A stretch of DNA of 64,000 nt from Streptomyces sp. ML-6 (lineage in GTDB: Bacteria; Actinomycetota; Actinomycetes; Streptomycetales; Streptomycetaceae), in contig NZ_JAOTIK010000001.1 in the NCBI RefSeq assembly GCF_030116705.1, positions 3,801,001-3,865,000 of the forward strand, written 5' to 3'. Each line of letters opens with the position of its first letter. Within the stretch, counting starts at the first letter, position 1. Positions 34,262-42,879 of this stretch are shown one piece after another. The position numbers and the translations under genes were made by a program. The notes beneath the pieces are model-generated. The model searched no databases, was not told the DNA's origin, and worked only from the letters and a program-made list of their open reading frames with translations.

Positions 34262-35137
34262 ATGTCTCCAGGACTTCTGCCCTCAGGACTTCTGCCCGCG
34301 CATCCCACCCGGTGCGTGGCCTGCCTGGTACTGACGGCGGGCGCGGCGCTGGGGGCTGCGGCGGGCGCGACGCGGGCCGACCAGCACCCGTCCGCCATAC
34401 CCCCGGGTCCGTTCAGCGCACCGGCCACGCCGCCCGCTCCGCCCGCGACCGCCTCGGCCGGGCCCGCCTCCGCCGCATCCTCCGGTGCACCCGGCGTCGA
34501 ACCGGCGGGCGAGGAGGCGGGGAAGGAGCCGGACGGCGTGCCGGACGAGGGGGCTGGAGGGAAGACCGGCGAGGGAGAGGCCGAAGGAGGCGCCACTCCT
34601 TCGGGTGCACCGCCGGGTGCGGCTTCGGGTGCGGCTTCGGGTGCGTCTTCGGGCGCGGTGGCCTCCGTTCCCCCGGGGGGCCGACCGCCCACGCCCGCGC
34701 CTCCGGGCGCCCCGGCACCAGGCTCCTCACCCACCTCCTCGCCCGCCTCCGCCTCACCCTCCGGGGCCGGGGCCGGGGACGGGGAGGGGGCCGTCTCCGG
34801 CAAGGCGTCCTCGCCTCCCGACGCGCAGTCCCCGCTGGCCGGGCGCGAGGCCGGGCAGGGGCGGTTGCGGCCCGGACGGCCGTTCTCGCCGTGGGAGCTC
34901 GCGCACGCGGACGGCCTGCTCGATCCGCCCGAGGAGCGGACCCCGGTGACCGTTCCGGAGCCGGTGCCCGCCGCCACCCCCGTGGAGATCGCGCCCACCG
35001 GGACGGAGGGGCCCCCGCAGCAGGCCCTGGACGCGCCGACCGTCAGCCAGGTGAAACAGGTGTCGCTCGGCATGGGAATCGCCCTGATCGGGCTGGGGCT
35101 GGCCTTCCTGGCGTTCCGCATGCGCCGCTCGAACTGA
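34262..35137 (+). CDS. Secreted, membrane-anchored Ala/Pro/Gly-rich protein
   Basis: A 291-residue protein of unknown function. A hydrophobic N-terminal segment (CVACLVLTAGAALGAAAGA) acts as a signal or anchor. Then comes about 180 residues of low-complexity Ala/Pro/Gly/Ser with acidic patches. A more ordered part follows (PFSPWELAHADGLLDPPEER), and a C-terminal membrane helix (LGMGIALIGLGLAFLAF) ends in positive residues (RMRRSN), like a cell-surface anchor with its tail inside. ATG 34262 (MSPGLLPSG) was chosen; an earlier in-frame start lies at 34208. It follows the PASTA kinase by 69 bases and might be its partner or substrate, which is conjecture. Confidence 0.65.
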   Translation: MSPGLLPSGLLPAHPTRCVACLVLTAGAALGAAAGATRADQHPSAIPPGPFSAPATPPAPPATASAGPASAASSGAPGVEPAGEEAGKEPDGVPDEGAGGKTGEGEAEGGATPSGAPPGAASGAASGASSGAVASVPPGGRPPTPAPPGAPAPGSSPTSSPASASPSGAGAGDGEGAVSGKASSPPDAQSPLAGREAGQGRLRPGRPFSPWELAHADGLLDPPEERTPVTVPEPVPAATPVEIAPTGTEGPPQQALDAPTVSQVKQVSLGMGIALIGLGLAFLAFRMRRSN

Positions 35138-35230
35138 CCCCCGCCCGAGCCCGTCCAAGCCCTGTGCCCGGGCCCCCGCCTGAACCCTCCGATCGGCCTC
35201 GGGCCTCCCGGCGGAGGTTTGCATCGAACA

Positions 35231-35258
35231 ACATACTCGGTATACATACTGAGTATGT
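35231..35258. promoter_or_regulatory. PadR-type operator overlapping its own start codon
   Basis: A 28-bp near-palindrome with perfect outer arms ACATACTC and GAGTATGT (12 bases between) and further inner symmetry. It is strikingly AT-rich. The ATG of the PadR gene (35255) lies in the right arm, which suggests tight autorepression and possibly a very short or leaderless transcript. Confidence 0.65.
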
Positions 35259-35869
35259 CGATCCGCCACGGGCTGCTGGCCCTCCTGGAGCGGGGCCCCC
35301 GGTACGGCTCCCAGCTCCGCACCGAATTCGAATCGCGCACCGGCTCCACCTGGCCGCTCAACGTCGGACAGGTGTACACGACGCTGGGCCGGCTGGAGCG
35401 TGACGGCCTGGTCGTCCAGGACGAGGAGGACGACCGGGGGCACGCCCTCTACGCGATCACCGACGACGGACGCACCGAACTGCGGAACTGGTTCGAGACG
35501 CCCGTCGACCGCAGCAACCCGCCCCGGGACGAGCTGGCCATCAAGCTCGCGATGGCGGTCGGCGCGCCCGGGGTGGACATCCGCGCCGTCATCCAGTCCC
35601 AGCGCCGCCACACCCTGAAGGCGATGCAGGACTACACCCGGCTCAAGGCCCAGTCGCTCAACTCCGTCCCGTCCAACCGCGACGAGGTCGCCTGGCTGCT
35701 CGTGCTGGAGCAGATGATCTTCCAGGCGGAGGCCGAGGCCCGCTGGCTGGACCACTGCGAGACCCGGCTGGTCCGGCTCGCCGAGGCCGCCGCCACGGAG
35801 CCGGAGCCCGAGGTCCGTACCCCCGGCCGCGCCACGTCCCGTACCGGCCGGGCGCGCAGCCGACGCTGA
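35255..35869 (+). CDS. PadR family transcriptional regulator
   Basis: A 204-residue repressor with an N-terminal PadR winged helix (about 1-80; GLLALLERGPRYGSQLRTEF, then NVGQVYTTLGRLERDGLV) and a C-terminal helical Vir/AphA-like dimerisation domain. An Arg/Ser-rich tail ends the protein. It precedes an ABC/FtsX exporter operon by about 190 bases and very likely represses it, as PadR proteins beside MacB-type exporters do. The start is ATG 35255, inside a 28-bp AT-rich dyad that may be its operator. Confidence 0.9.
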   Translation: MSIRHGLLALLERGPRYGSQLRTEFESRTGSTWPLNVGQVYTTLGRLERDGLVVQDEEDDRGHALYAITDDGRTELRNWFETPVDRSNPPRDELAIKLAMAVGAPGVDIRAVIQSQRRHTLKAMQDYTRLKAQSLNSVPSNRDEVAWLLVLEQMIFQAEAEARWLDHCETRLVRLAEAAATEPEPEVRTPGRATSRTGRARSRR

Positions 35870-36062
35870 CGCGTACCGCGCATCGCGCATCACGAGCCAC
35901 ACGAGCCGCACGAGCCGCAGGCCACGAACCGTAGGCCGCGAACCGCGGGCCGCGGGCCGCGCACCACCGGCCCGCCCCACAAGCCGGCCCGCCGGCCCGT
36001 CGCGGCCCCGTCACCCCGTCGCCCGTGACCACACACCCGTTCCCAGGGGGGAACCACCCGCC

Positions 36063-36887
36063 ATGTCCTCACACGCCCCGTCCCGATCCGCAGCACCCGC
36101 CGGTTCACCGCCGTCGGCCGGCACCCCGGTGCTCGAACTCCGGGCGCTCACCCGCACCCACGGCTCCGGCATCGCCGAGGTGCACGCCCTGCGCGGCATC
36201 GACCTCCGCGTGCACGCCGGTGAATTCGTCGCCGTGATGGGCCCCTCGGGCTCCGGCAAGTCGACCCTGCTGACCATCGCGGGCGGCCTCGACACCGCGA
36301 CCGGCGGCCAGGTGATCATCGAGGGCCAGGACCTCGCCGCCCTCGGCCGAAAGGACGTCGCCGCCCTGCGCCGCCGCAGCGTCGGCTACGTCTTCCAGGA
36401 CTACAACCTCATCCCCGCCCTCACCGCCGCCGAGAACATCGCCCTGCCGCGCGAACTCGACGGCGTCTCCGTCCGCAAGGCCCGCAAGGAGGCGCGGGCG
36501 GCGCTGGAGGAGATGGGGCTCCTGGAGATCGCCGAGCGGTTCCCGGACGAGATGTCCGGCGGCCAGCAGCAGCGGGTCGCGATCGCCCGTGCGCTGGTGG
36601 GGGACCGGCGTCTGGTGCTCGCCGACGAACCGACCGGGGCCCTCGACTCCGAGACCGGCGAAGCGGTGCTCGCCCTGCTGCGCAGCCGCTGCGACCAGGG
36701 CGCGGCCGGGGTGATGGTGACCCATGAGCCGCGGTACGCGGCCTGGGCCGACCGGGTCGTGTTCCTCCGGGACGGCTCGATCGTCGACCAGTCGTTCACC
36801 GCCGACGCCGACTCGCTGCTCACCGTCGGAGCCCCTGGAGCCGCAGGCACCACTGGCCCCACCGGAATCACCGGGACCGCCGAGTGA
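36063..36887 (+). CDS. ABC transporter ATP-binding protein (MacB/LolD type)
   Basis: A 274-residue ATPase with Walker A GPSGSGKST (about residue 60), Q-loop VFQDYNLI, signature MSGGQQQRVAIARAL (about 162-176), Walker B LVLADEPTGALDSE, and the switch His in VTHEPRY. It powers the FtsX-type permease that follows; the genes overlap by 4 bases. MacB/LolD-type systems act by mechanotransmission and extrude antibiotics, peptides or lipoproteins. The ATG is preceded by a GGGGGGAACC run. Confidence 0.93.
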   Translation: MSSHAPSRSAAPAGSPPSAGTPVLELRALTRTHGSGIAEVHALRGIDLRVHAGEFVAVMGPSGSGKSTLLTIAGGLDTATGGQVIIEGQDLAALGRKDVAALRRRSVGYVFQDYNLIPALTAAENIALPRELDGVSVRKARKEARAALEEMGLLEIAERFPDEMSGGQQQRVAIARALVGDRRLVLADEPTGALDSETGEAVLALLRSRCDQGAAGVMVTHEPRYAAWADRVVFLRDGSIVDQSFTADADSLLTVGAPGAAGTTGPTGITGTAE

Positions 36888-39736
36888 GCGTCTTCACGGG
36901 CTGGCGCGCGGCCCTCCGGATAGCCCGGCGCGACGCGTTGCGGGCCAAGGGCCGCAGCGCGCTGGTGGTCGCGATGATCGCCGTACCGGTGCTCGGCGTC
37001 ACCGCGCTCGACGTGACGTACCGCAGCGCGGCTCCGACCACGGCCGAACAGCTGACGGCCGATCTGGGCTCCGCCGACGCCCTCTTCAGGGACCCGCGGA
37101 ACGGCCCCATCGAGCAGCTGCCCGACGGCGACATGTATGTGGCGGTCGACGAGGAGGCGGTCCCGGACGAGAACAGCCCGGCGATCGACATCAGCACCAC
37201 GTTCCCCAAGGGTTCGCGGGCGCTCGACATCCGGTCCGCCCCGGCGGACGTCACCACCGCGTACGGCATCACCAGCACCGACATCTTCGAGATCCGGACC
37301 TCGGACAAGATGGTCCGCGGCATGGTCGACCTCGTACGCGGCTCCTACCCGCACGGCGCGGGCGAAGTCGCCGCCACCGAGCCGTTCCTGGAGTCGACCG
37401 GGCTGGACGTCGGCTCGACCACCACCGTGCGCAACTCCGGCAGGAAGTACCGGATCACCGGCGTCGTCGAGAAGCCGGACGCGCTGAAGACCAAGGCACT
37501 GTACGCCGATCCCGGAGCGGTCCTCGCCCCGTGGAAGACCAGGGCCGAGCACGACAAGAAGGTGCTTCCGCCGAACGAACGCCCCGTGCAGTGGCTGGTC
37601 GAGGCCCCCGAAGGGGCGGGAGTGACCTGGCCGGACGTCCTCCGGGCCAACAAGTCGGGTGTTCTCGTCAAGTCCCGTCAGGTCGTGCTCGACCCGCCGC
37701 CGGACTCCGAGGTTCCGCTGGCCAAGAAGGGCTACCAGTCGTACGCGAGCGGTTCCGACGAGCTGAGCGTCGCACTCGTCACCGTGGTCGCCATGGCGAT
37801 CCTGGAGATCGTGCTGCTCGCCGGGCCCGCCTTCGCGGTCGGGGCGCGCCGCTCCCGCCGTCAGCTCGGTCTCCTCGGCACCTGCGGCGGGGACCGGCGC
37901 CATGTCCGGGCCGTGGTGCTCGGCGGGGGTCTCGTCCTCGGCGGGGTCGGGGCGGTGACCGGCACGGTGGCCGGAATCGGGCTCACAGCGGTGTTCCGCC
38001 CGATACTCGAGGACCTGGTCGGACACCGCTTCTTCTCCCTCGAACTGCGGCCCGTGGAACTGCTGGGCATCGCGGCGTTCGGCCTGGTCACCGGACTCCT
38101 GGCGGCGTTCGCCCCGGCGATCGTGGCGAGCCGGCAGTCCGTGCTCGAATCGCTCACCGGCCGTCGCGGCGTCCGCCGCTCCTCCCGGATCCTGCCGATC
38201 CTGGGCTGCTGCGTCCTGGCCATCGGCACCGTCGTCGCCGTCCACGGCGGCACCACCGGCGACTCGGGACTGGTCGCCGGCGGTTCGATAGTCGCCGAGC
38301 TCGGGCTGCTCGCCTGCATCCCGGTGCTCGTCGGCCTCCTCGGCCGGGTCGGCCGACGGCTACCGCTCTCGCCCCGGATGGCGCTGCGCGACGCGGCCCG
38401 CAACCGCGGCCGTACGGCTCCGGCGGTCGCGGCCGTGATGGCGGCCGTCGCGGGATCGGTGGCCGTCGCCACGTACATGTCCAGCACCAAGGCCGAGAAC
38501 GAGTTCGACTACGTTCCCGCGATGACGCAGGGCACCATCCTCCTGTCCTCCTCCTACTCCTCCGGGGCCGATGTCGCCGAACGGCTCCGGCGGGCCCGGC
38601 CCGCCGTGGAACGGAGCCTGGCCGTCACCGGCAAGCGCGCCGACTACCGGCGGGTCTGGGCGGGCAGCGACTGCAACGTCTACAAGTCCGAAAGCTGCGG
38701 CTCGCTCGAAATGGTCGTACCTGCCGGGAAGGACCACGCCTGCCCGCTCACCGGCAAGGGCGCCAAGGCGCTCGCCGCCCGGCTCTCCGCCGACGAGCAC
38801 AAGGAACTGATGCGCTCCCCGGCCTGCCTGACCCGCCTCATGCCGTCGGGCATCTTCAACTCCGACATGAGCAACATCGTCGTCGCGGACGAGACCCTGC
38901 TCGACGTCTACGCGAAGTTCGCCGACCCCGCCGCCACCGAGGCCCTGGCCGCGGGCACCCCGGTGCTGCTCAACAAGACGTACGCGAAGAACGGCGAGGT
39001 CACCATCAAGGCGGTCCACCGGTACAGCGAGAAGGACAAGAAGAACCGGGCGGCGCAGCACCCGGACAAGCCCCGGACCACCACGACGAAGCTGAAGGTG
39101 TACGTGGCGCCCGAGAAGTACGCGGCCACCCCCGGGGTCAGCATGATCATGCCGCAGAAGACAGCGGAACGGCTCGGCCTGCACACCTCGCCCGCCGGAA
39201 GCGTGTACACCGCCGCCCACCCACCGACGAGCGCCGAGCTCCAGCGGGCGCGCGCCGCGATCGACCAGGCCGGCGGCGGCCTCTGGGTGCAGGGCGAATC
39301 GGGCCCCTACGGGACGGAGGACACCATGATGGTGGTTCTCGTCCTGCTCGCCGGGATGGTGACCCTGGGTGCCGCGTCGATCACGACGGGCCTCGCCAAG
39401 GCGGACGCCGAGGCGGATCTCACCACGCTCAGCGCGGTGGGCGCACCCCCGGGCGTACGGCGGAAGCTGTCCGGCTTCCAGTGCATGGTGGTGGCGCTCA
39501 CGGGGGTGGTGCTCGGCACGCTGGCGGGGCTGGTGCCCGCGGTGGCACTGCGCCTCGTCGACCTGCGCGAGGCGCTGAGGACAATGCGCGCGGAGCCCAT
39601 GGAGTCGGCGTACACCCCGATCGTGCTGCCCTGGAGCACCATCGGCCTGCTCGTCGTGGGGGTTCCGCTGCTGGCCGGACTGCTCGCGATGGCGTTCACC
39701 CGCTCGCGCCTCGCCCTGGCCCGCCGGGCCGGGTAA
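36884..39736 (+). CDS. FtsX-like ABC transporter permease
   Basis: A 950-residue permease with a DEDD/FtsX architecture. There is one N-terminal helix (ALVVAMIAVPVLGVTAL), a large outer domain (about 45-300), and three helices around 305-430. A second helix group begins with a DAARNRGRTAPAVAAVM coupling motif (about 500-530), and a second outer domain follows (about 530-805). The last three helices start at MVVLVLLAGMVTLGAASI. The two halves look like a duplication, as in actinobacterial FtsX permeases. GTG 36884 overlaps the ATPase stop. The substrate is unknown; PadR control suggests a drug or envelope stress signal. A hairpin follows. Confidence 0.9.
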   Translation: MSVFTGWRAALRIARRDALRAKGRSALVVAMIAVPVLGVTALDVTYRSAAPTTAEQLTADLGSADALFRDPRNGPIEQLPDGDMYVAVDEEAVPDENSPAIDISTTFPKGSRALDIRSAPADVTTAYGITSTDIFEIRTSDKMVRGMVDLVRGSYPHGAGEVAATEPFLESTGLDVGSTTTVRNSGRKYRITGVVEKPDALKTKALYADPGAVLAPWKTRAEHDKKVLPPNERPVQWLVEAPEGAGVTWPDVLRANKSGVLVKSRQVVLDPPPDSEVPLAKKGYQSYASGSDELSVALVTVVAMAILEIVLLAGPAFAVGARRSRRQLGLLGTCGGDRRHVRAVVLGGGLVLGGVGAVTGTVAGIGLTAVFRPILEDLVGHRFFSLELRPVELLGIAAFGLVTGLLAAFAPAIVASRQSVLESLTGRRGVRRSSRILPILGCCVLAIGTVVAVHGGTTGDSGLVAGGSIVAELGLLACIPVLVGLLGRVGRRLPLSPRMALRDAARNRGRTAPAVAAVMAAVAGSVAVATYMSSTKAENEFDYVPAMTQGTILLSSSYSSGADVAERLRRARPAVERSLAVTGKRADYRRVWAGSDCNVYKSESCGSLEMVVPAGKDHACPLTGKGAKALAARLSADEHKELMRSPACLTRLMPSGIFNSDMSNIVVADETLLDVYAKFADPAATEALAAGTPVLLNKTYAKNGEVTIKAVHRYSEKDKKNRAAQHPDKPRTTTTKLKVYVAPEKYAATPGVSMIMPQKTAERLGLHTSPAGSVYTAAHPPTSAELQRARAAIDQAGGGLWVQGESGPYGTEDTMMVVLVLLAGMVTLGAASITTGLAKADAEADLTTLSAVGAPPGVRRKLSGFQCMVVALTGVVLGTLAGLVPAVALRLVDLREALRTMRAEPMESAYTPIVLPWSTIGLLVVGVPLLAGLLAMAFTRSRLALARRAG

Positions 39737-39767
39737 CCGTACGGATGACGGCGCGACCGGCCGATCC

Positions 39768-39810
39768 GGTGCCCCCCGCGAACGGTGGATCAACCGTTCT
39801 CGGGGGCACC
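39768..39810 (+). terminator. Hairpin terminator of the ABC operon
   Basis: Outer arms GGTGCCCC and GGGGCACC and inner arms AACGGT and ACCGTT form an interrupted stem, 30 bases after the permease stop. Confidence 0.6.
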
Positions 39811-39847
39811 AAGGTGTTGTGCGGCAGGTGTGCGAGACAATGTCGCC

Positions 39848-40396
39848 ATGGAGATGCCGAGGAATGAACGGTCGCAGGAGCACCCCCAAGTCCTCGTGGT
39901 GGGGCAGGACGGCATGGCGATCGGCGGCGGTGGCACTGACGACGAATCGCGTGAGGTCCCGGTGACGGAGATGGTCGAACAGCCCGCGAAGGTCATGCGC
40001 ATCGGCAGCATGATCAAGCAGCTCCTGGAGGAGGTCAGGGCGGCTCCTCTCGACGAGGCGAGCCGGGTCAGGCTCAAGGAGATCCACGCCGGTTCCGTGA
40101 AGGAGCTGGAGGACGGCCTCGCGCCGGAGCTGGTGGAGGAGCTGGAACGGCTCTCCCTGCCGTTCACCGACGAGTCCGTGCCCTCCGAGGCGGAGCTGCG
40201 GATCGCCCAGGCCCAGCTGGTCGGCTGGCTGGAGGGTCTGTTCCACGGCATCCAGACGACGCTGTTCGCCCAGCAGATGGCGGCGCGGGCCCAGCTGGAG
40301 CAGATGCGCCGCGCCCTTCCGCCGGGCAGCGTCCACGAGGACGAGGACGGCAGCGGGGATCCGCACGGCGCCCTGCGCTCGGGCCCGTACCTCTGA
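39848..40396 (+). CDS. bpa: Bacterial proteasome activator (Bpa-like)
   Basis: A 182-residue homologue of mycobacterial Bpa (Rv3780), a ring-forming, ATP-independent activator of the 20S proteasome. It has a disordered N-terminus, a long helical core (about 40-160, IGSMIKQLLEEVRAAPLDEA and AELRIAQAQLVGWLEG), and the C-terminal GPYL. This corresponds to the GQYL motif that inserts into the proteasome alpha ring. ATG 39848 is chosen; ATG 39854 is possible. The proteasome genes themselves are elsewhere. It is monocistronic and ends before a bidirectional terminator. Confidence 0.88.
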   Translation: MEMPRNERSQEHPQVLVVGQDGMAIGGGGTDDESREVPVTEMVEQPAKVMRIGSMIKQLLEEVRAAPLDEASRVRLKEIHAGSVKELEDGLAPELVEELERLSLPFTDESVPSEAELRIAQAQLVGWLEGLFHGIQTTLFAQQMAARAQLEQMRRALPPGSVHEDEDGSGDPHGALRSGPYL

Positions 40397-40522
40397 TCCC
40401 CCGCCGCTGACCGCGCCTACGGTCACCGGGCCGGACGCAGAACCGCTTCCCGGCCCCACGAGCCCCAAGCCCCACAGCCGACAGCAAATCAGCGCAAATC
40501 AGCGCAACGCACCGCACCACAT

Positions 40523-40572
40523 CGCCGAGGCCCGGCGCACCTGGTCCATGACCTGCGCGCCGGGCCTCGGCG
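40523..40572. terminator. Strong bidirectional terminator
   Basis: A perfect 16-bp stem (CGCCGAGGCCCGGCGC arm) with an 18-base loop lies between the convergent bpa and quinone oxidoreductase genes. Confidence 0.8.
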
Positions 40573-40664
40573 GTGAATCAGCCGCACCTCTGCCCGGTAC
40601 CGCGACCAGACACCGGCACCGGTACCGACCGGACCCCGGTACCGGCCGGACCCCGGTCCGCTGC

Positions 40665-41651
40665 TCAGCCCACGGGTGCCCGCAGCAGCACCTTTCCGAC
40701 GTGGGCGCTCGACTCCAGCACCCGATGGGCCTCGGCGGCCTCCGGCAGCGGCAGCGTGCGGTCCACGACCGGCCGGACGATGCCGTCGGCGATCAGCGGC
40801 CACACGTGCTCGCGCACCGCGGCGACGATGGCGGCCTTCTCGGCGAGCGGACGGCCGCGCAGCGAGGTCGCGGTGATGGCGGCCCGCTTGTTGAGCAGGG
40901 CACCCAGATTCAGCTCGCCCTTGACGCCCCCCTGGAGGCCGATGACGGCCAGCCTGCCGTTGACGGCGAGCGCCTTCACGTTCCGGTCCAGGTACTTCGC
41001 GCCGACGATGTCGAGGATGACGTCCGCGCCGGCCCCGTCCGTGGCCTTGCGCAGCTCCTCGACGAAGTCCTGCTCCCGGTAGTCGATCAGGATGTCGGCC
41101 CCGAGCTCCGCGCAGCGCGCCAGCTTCTCCGGCCCCCCGGCGGTCACCGCGACCCTGGCCCCCACGGCCTTGGCGAGCTGGATCGCCATCGTGCCGATGC
41201 CGCTGGACCCGCCGTGCACCAGCAGCGTCTCGCCGGGACGCAGGTGGGCCACCATGAAGACGTTCGACCAGACCGTGGCGGTCACCTCGGGCAGCGCCGC
41301 GGCCAGGACCGGGTCGATCCCCTCCGGTACGGGCAGCAGCTGCCCGGCGGGCACGGCCACCTTCTCCGCGTATCCGCCGCCCGCGAGCAACGCGCAGACC
41401 TGGTCCCCGACCGACCAGCCGGTGACGCCGGGCCCGACCGCCGAAACACGGCCCGCGCACTCCAGCCCGGGGTACGGGGACGCCCCGGGCGGCGGGTTGT
41501 AGAAGCCCTGCCGTTGCAGCACGTCGGCGCGATTGACCGCACTGGACACGACATCGACGAGGACCTCGCCCTCACCGGCCACCGGATCGGGCACCTCGGC
41601 CCACACGAGTGCCTCGGGGCCGCCGGGTTCGGGGATCGTGATCGCATACAT
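40665..41651 (-). CDS. NAD(P)H-quinone oxidoreductase (zeta-crystallin-like MDR)
   Basis: A 328-residue medium-chain reductase without catalytic zinc. An N-terminal GroES-like domain (FYNPPPGASPYPGLECAG) is followed by a Rossmann domain with LVHGGSSGIGTMAIQLAKA (about 148-166), which binds NADPH. The ending NRADVLQRQG and VGKVLLRA are typical of PIG3/Qor types. It probably reduces quinones to protect against redox stress. It starts at ATG 41651 and follows the K+ channel gene by about 120 bases in the same direction. Confidence 0.9.
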   Translation of the reverse strand: MYAITIPEPGGPEALVWAEVPDPVAGEGEVLVDVVSSAVNRADVLQRQGFYNPPPGASPYPGLECAGRVSAVGPGVTGWSVGDQVCALLAGGGYAEKVAVPAGQLLPVPEGIDPVLAAALPEVTATVWSNVFMVAHLRPGETLLVHGGSSGIGTMAIQLAKAVGARVAVTAGGPEKLARCAELGADILIDYREQDFVEELRKATDGAGADVILDIVGAKYLDRNVKALAVNGRLAVIGLQGGVKGELNLGALLNKRAAITATSLRGRPLAEKAAIVAAVREHVWPLIADGIVRPVVDRTLPLPEAAEAHRVLESSAHVGKVLLRAPVG

Positions 41652-41774
41652 GGCCGCGAGGCTACCCGTGCCCCCGGACGGACCACGAAACCGAACCGAA
41701 CCACGCCGAGACGAACCACGCCACCCCGAACCGGCCCGCCTCGAACCGAACCGCGCCGAGGAAAACCGCTCCGG

Positions 41775-42848
41775 CTACGAACGCGACATGGTCGGAGGCT
41801 GCTTGTCCGGCGGCAGGTCGTTCACGGCGCGCACGATGGTGATCAAACGGTCCGTCAACTGCAACGGACTGGCCGCCGGATCGTCGTAACCGAGCAGCCG
41901 GTGCCCCCGCAGAACGCTGACCACCAGGTCGTCCGTCTCCCGGACGCTCTTGCCCACCTCGGCCTTTATCACCGGCCGTTCGACGAGATCGAGCCCGCTG
42001 CCCTGCTGGATCAGGTCCTCCATCACCGTGCCCGCGCTGGGGCTGAGGACGGAGAGACCCAGCAGCCGGCCCGCCGCGCTGGCGCTGGTGATCACGGCAT
42101 CGGCCCCGGACTGCCGGAGCAACGGCGCGTTCTCCTCCTCGCGCACCGCGGCGACGATCTTCGCGCCGCGGTTGAGCTGCCGGGCCGTCAGCGCCACCAG
42201 CACCGCCGTGTCGTCGCGCTGGGTGGCGATGATGATCTGACGCGCCTTCTGGAGCTCCGCCCTCAACAGGACGTCGCTGCGCGTCGCATCGCCGATCACA
42301 CCCACGAACCCTTCGGCGTTGGCGACCTCGATCACCTTGGACGCCGGGTCGACGATGACGATCTGTTCCTTCTTCAGGCCGGTGGCGCGCAGGGTCTGGA
42401 TGGCCGAACGGCCCTTCGTCCCGAAGCCGACGACGACGGTGTGGTCACGCAAGTTGGTTCTCCAACGCTTCAGCCGAAAATCCTCCCGGGTCCGTTCCGT
42501 GAGGACCTCAAGAGTGGTGCCGACCAGAATGATCAGGAAGAGCACCCGCAGCGGTGTCACGAGCAGCACATTGGTGAGCCGGGCGCCGTCCCCGTACGGG
42601 GTGATGTCGCCGTAACCGGTGGTGGAGAGCGTGACTGTCGCGTAGTACACCGCGTCCAGCAGATCGACCTTGTCGTCGGCGGCGTCGTGATAGCCCTCGC
42701 GGTCCATCCAGACGATCAGCACGGTCACGGCGAGCACCAGCAGCGCCATCAGCAGCCGCTTGGCGACCTGCCGGGCCGGTCCGTCGACGACACGTCTCGG
42801 AAGCAGCACCCGCGTGGGCAGAGCCTTCTCGTCGGCACGCCTGGCCAT
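41775..42848 (-). CDS. Two-helix potassium channel with TrkA-N (RCK) domain
   Basis: A 357-residue channel. Helix 1 is LLMALLVLAVTVLIVWM (about 32-48). The pore loop carries the selectivity filter in ATVTLSTTGYGDITP, and helix 2 is VLLVTPLRVLFLIILVG. An RCK domain follows (HTVVVGFGTKGRSAIQTLRA, Rossmann GxGxxG-like), with a second cytosolic TrkA-C-like part. It is a ligand-gated K+ channel like MthK. ATG 42848 was chosen; the frame stays open upstream through a parS site, but moeA occupies that DNA. Confidence 0.9.
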   Translation of the reverse strand: MARRADEKALPTRVLLPRRVVDGPARQVAKRLLMALLVLAVTVLIVWMDREGYHDAADDKVDLLDAVYYATVTLSTTGYGDITPYGDGARLTNVLLVTPLRVLFLIILVGTTLEVLTERTREDFRLKRWRTNLRDHTVVVGFGTKGRSAIQTLRATGLKKEQIVIVDPASKVIEVANAEGFVGVIGDATRSDVLLRAELQKARQIIIATQRDDTAVLVALTARQLNRGAKIVAAVREEENAPLLRQSGADAVITSASAAGRLLGLSVLSPSAGTVMEDLIQQGSGLDLVERPVIKAEVGKSVRETDDLVVSVLRGHRLLGYDDPAASPLQLTDRLITIVRAVNDLPPDKQPPTMSRS

Positions 42849-42865
42849 CGCATCGTGGCCGGGAA

Positions 42866-42879
42866 GTTTCACGTGAAAC
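42866..42879. promoter_or_regulatory. parS: parS chromosome-partitioning site inside the moeA stop
   Basis: A perfect GTTTCACGTGAAAC, the ParB-binding core, as at 9113. On the minus strand its TTC ACG TGA supplies the last two codons and the stop of moeA. It sits 18 bases before the K+ channel start. Confidence 0.85.

Noticed and set aside
41652..41774. GAACCGAACC-type repeats between the quinone oxidoreductase and K+ channel genes
   Set aside because: Irregular short repeats with no clear unit or symmetry; too weak to call an operator.
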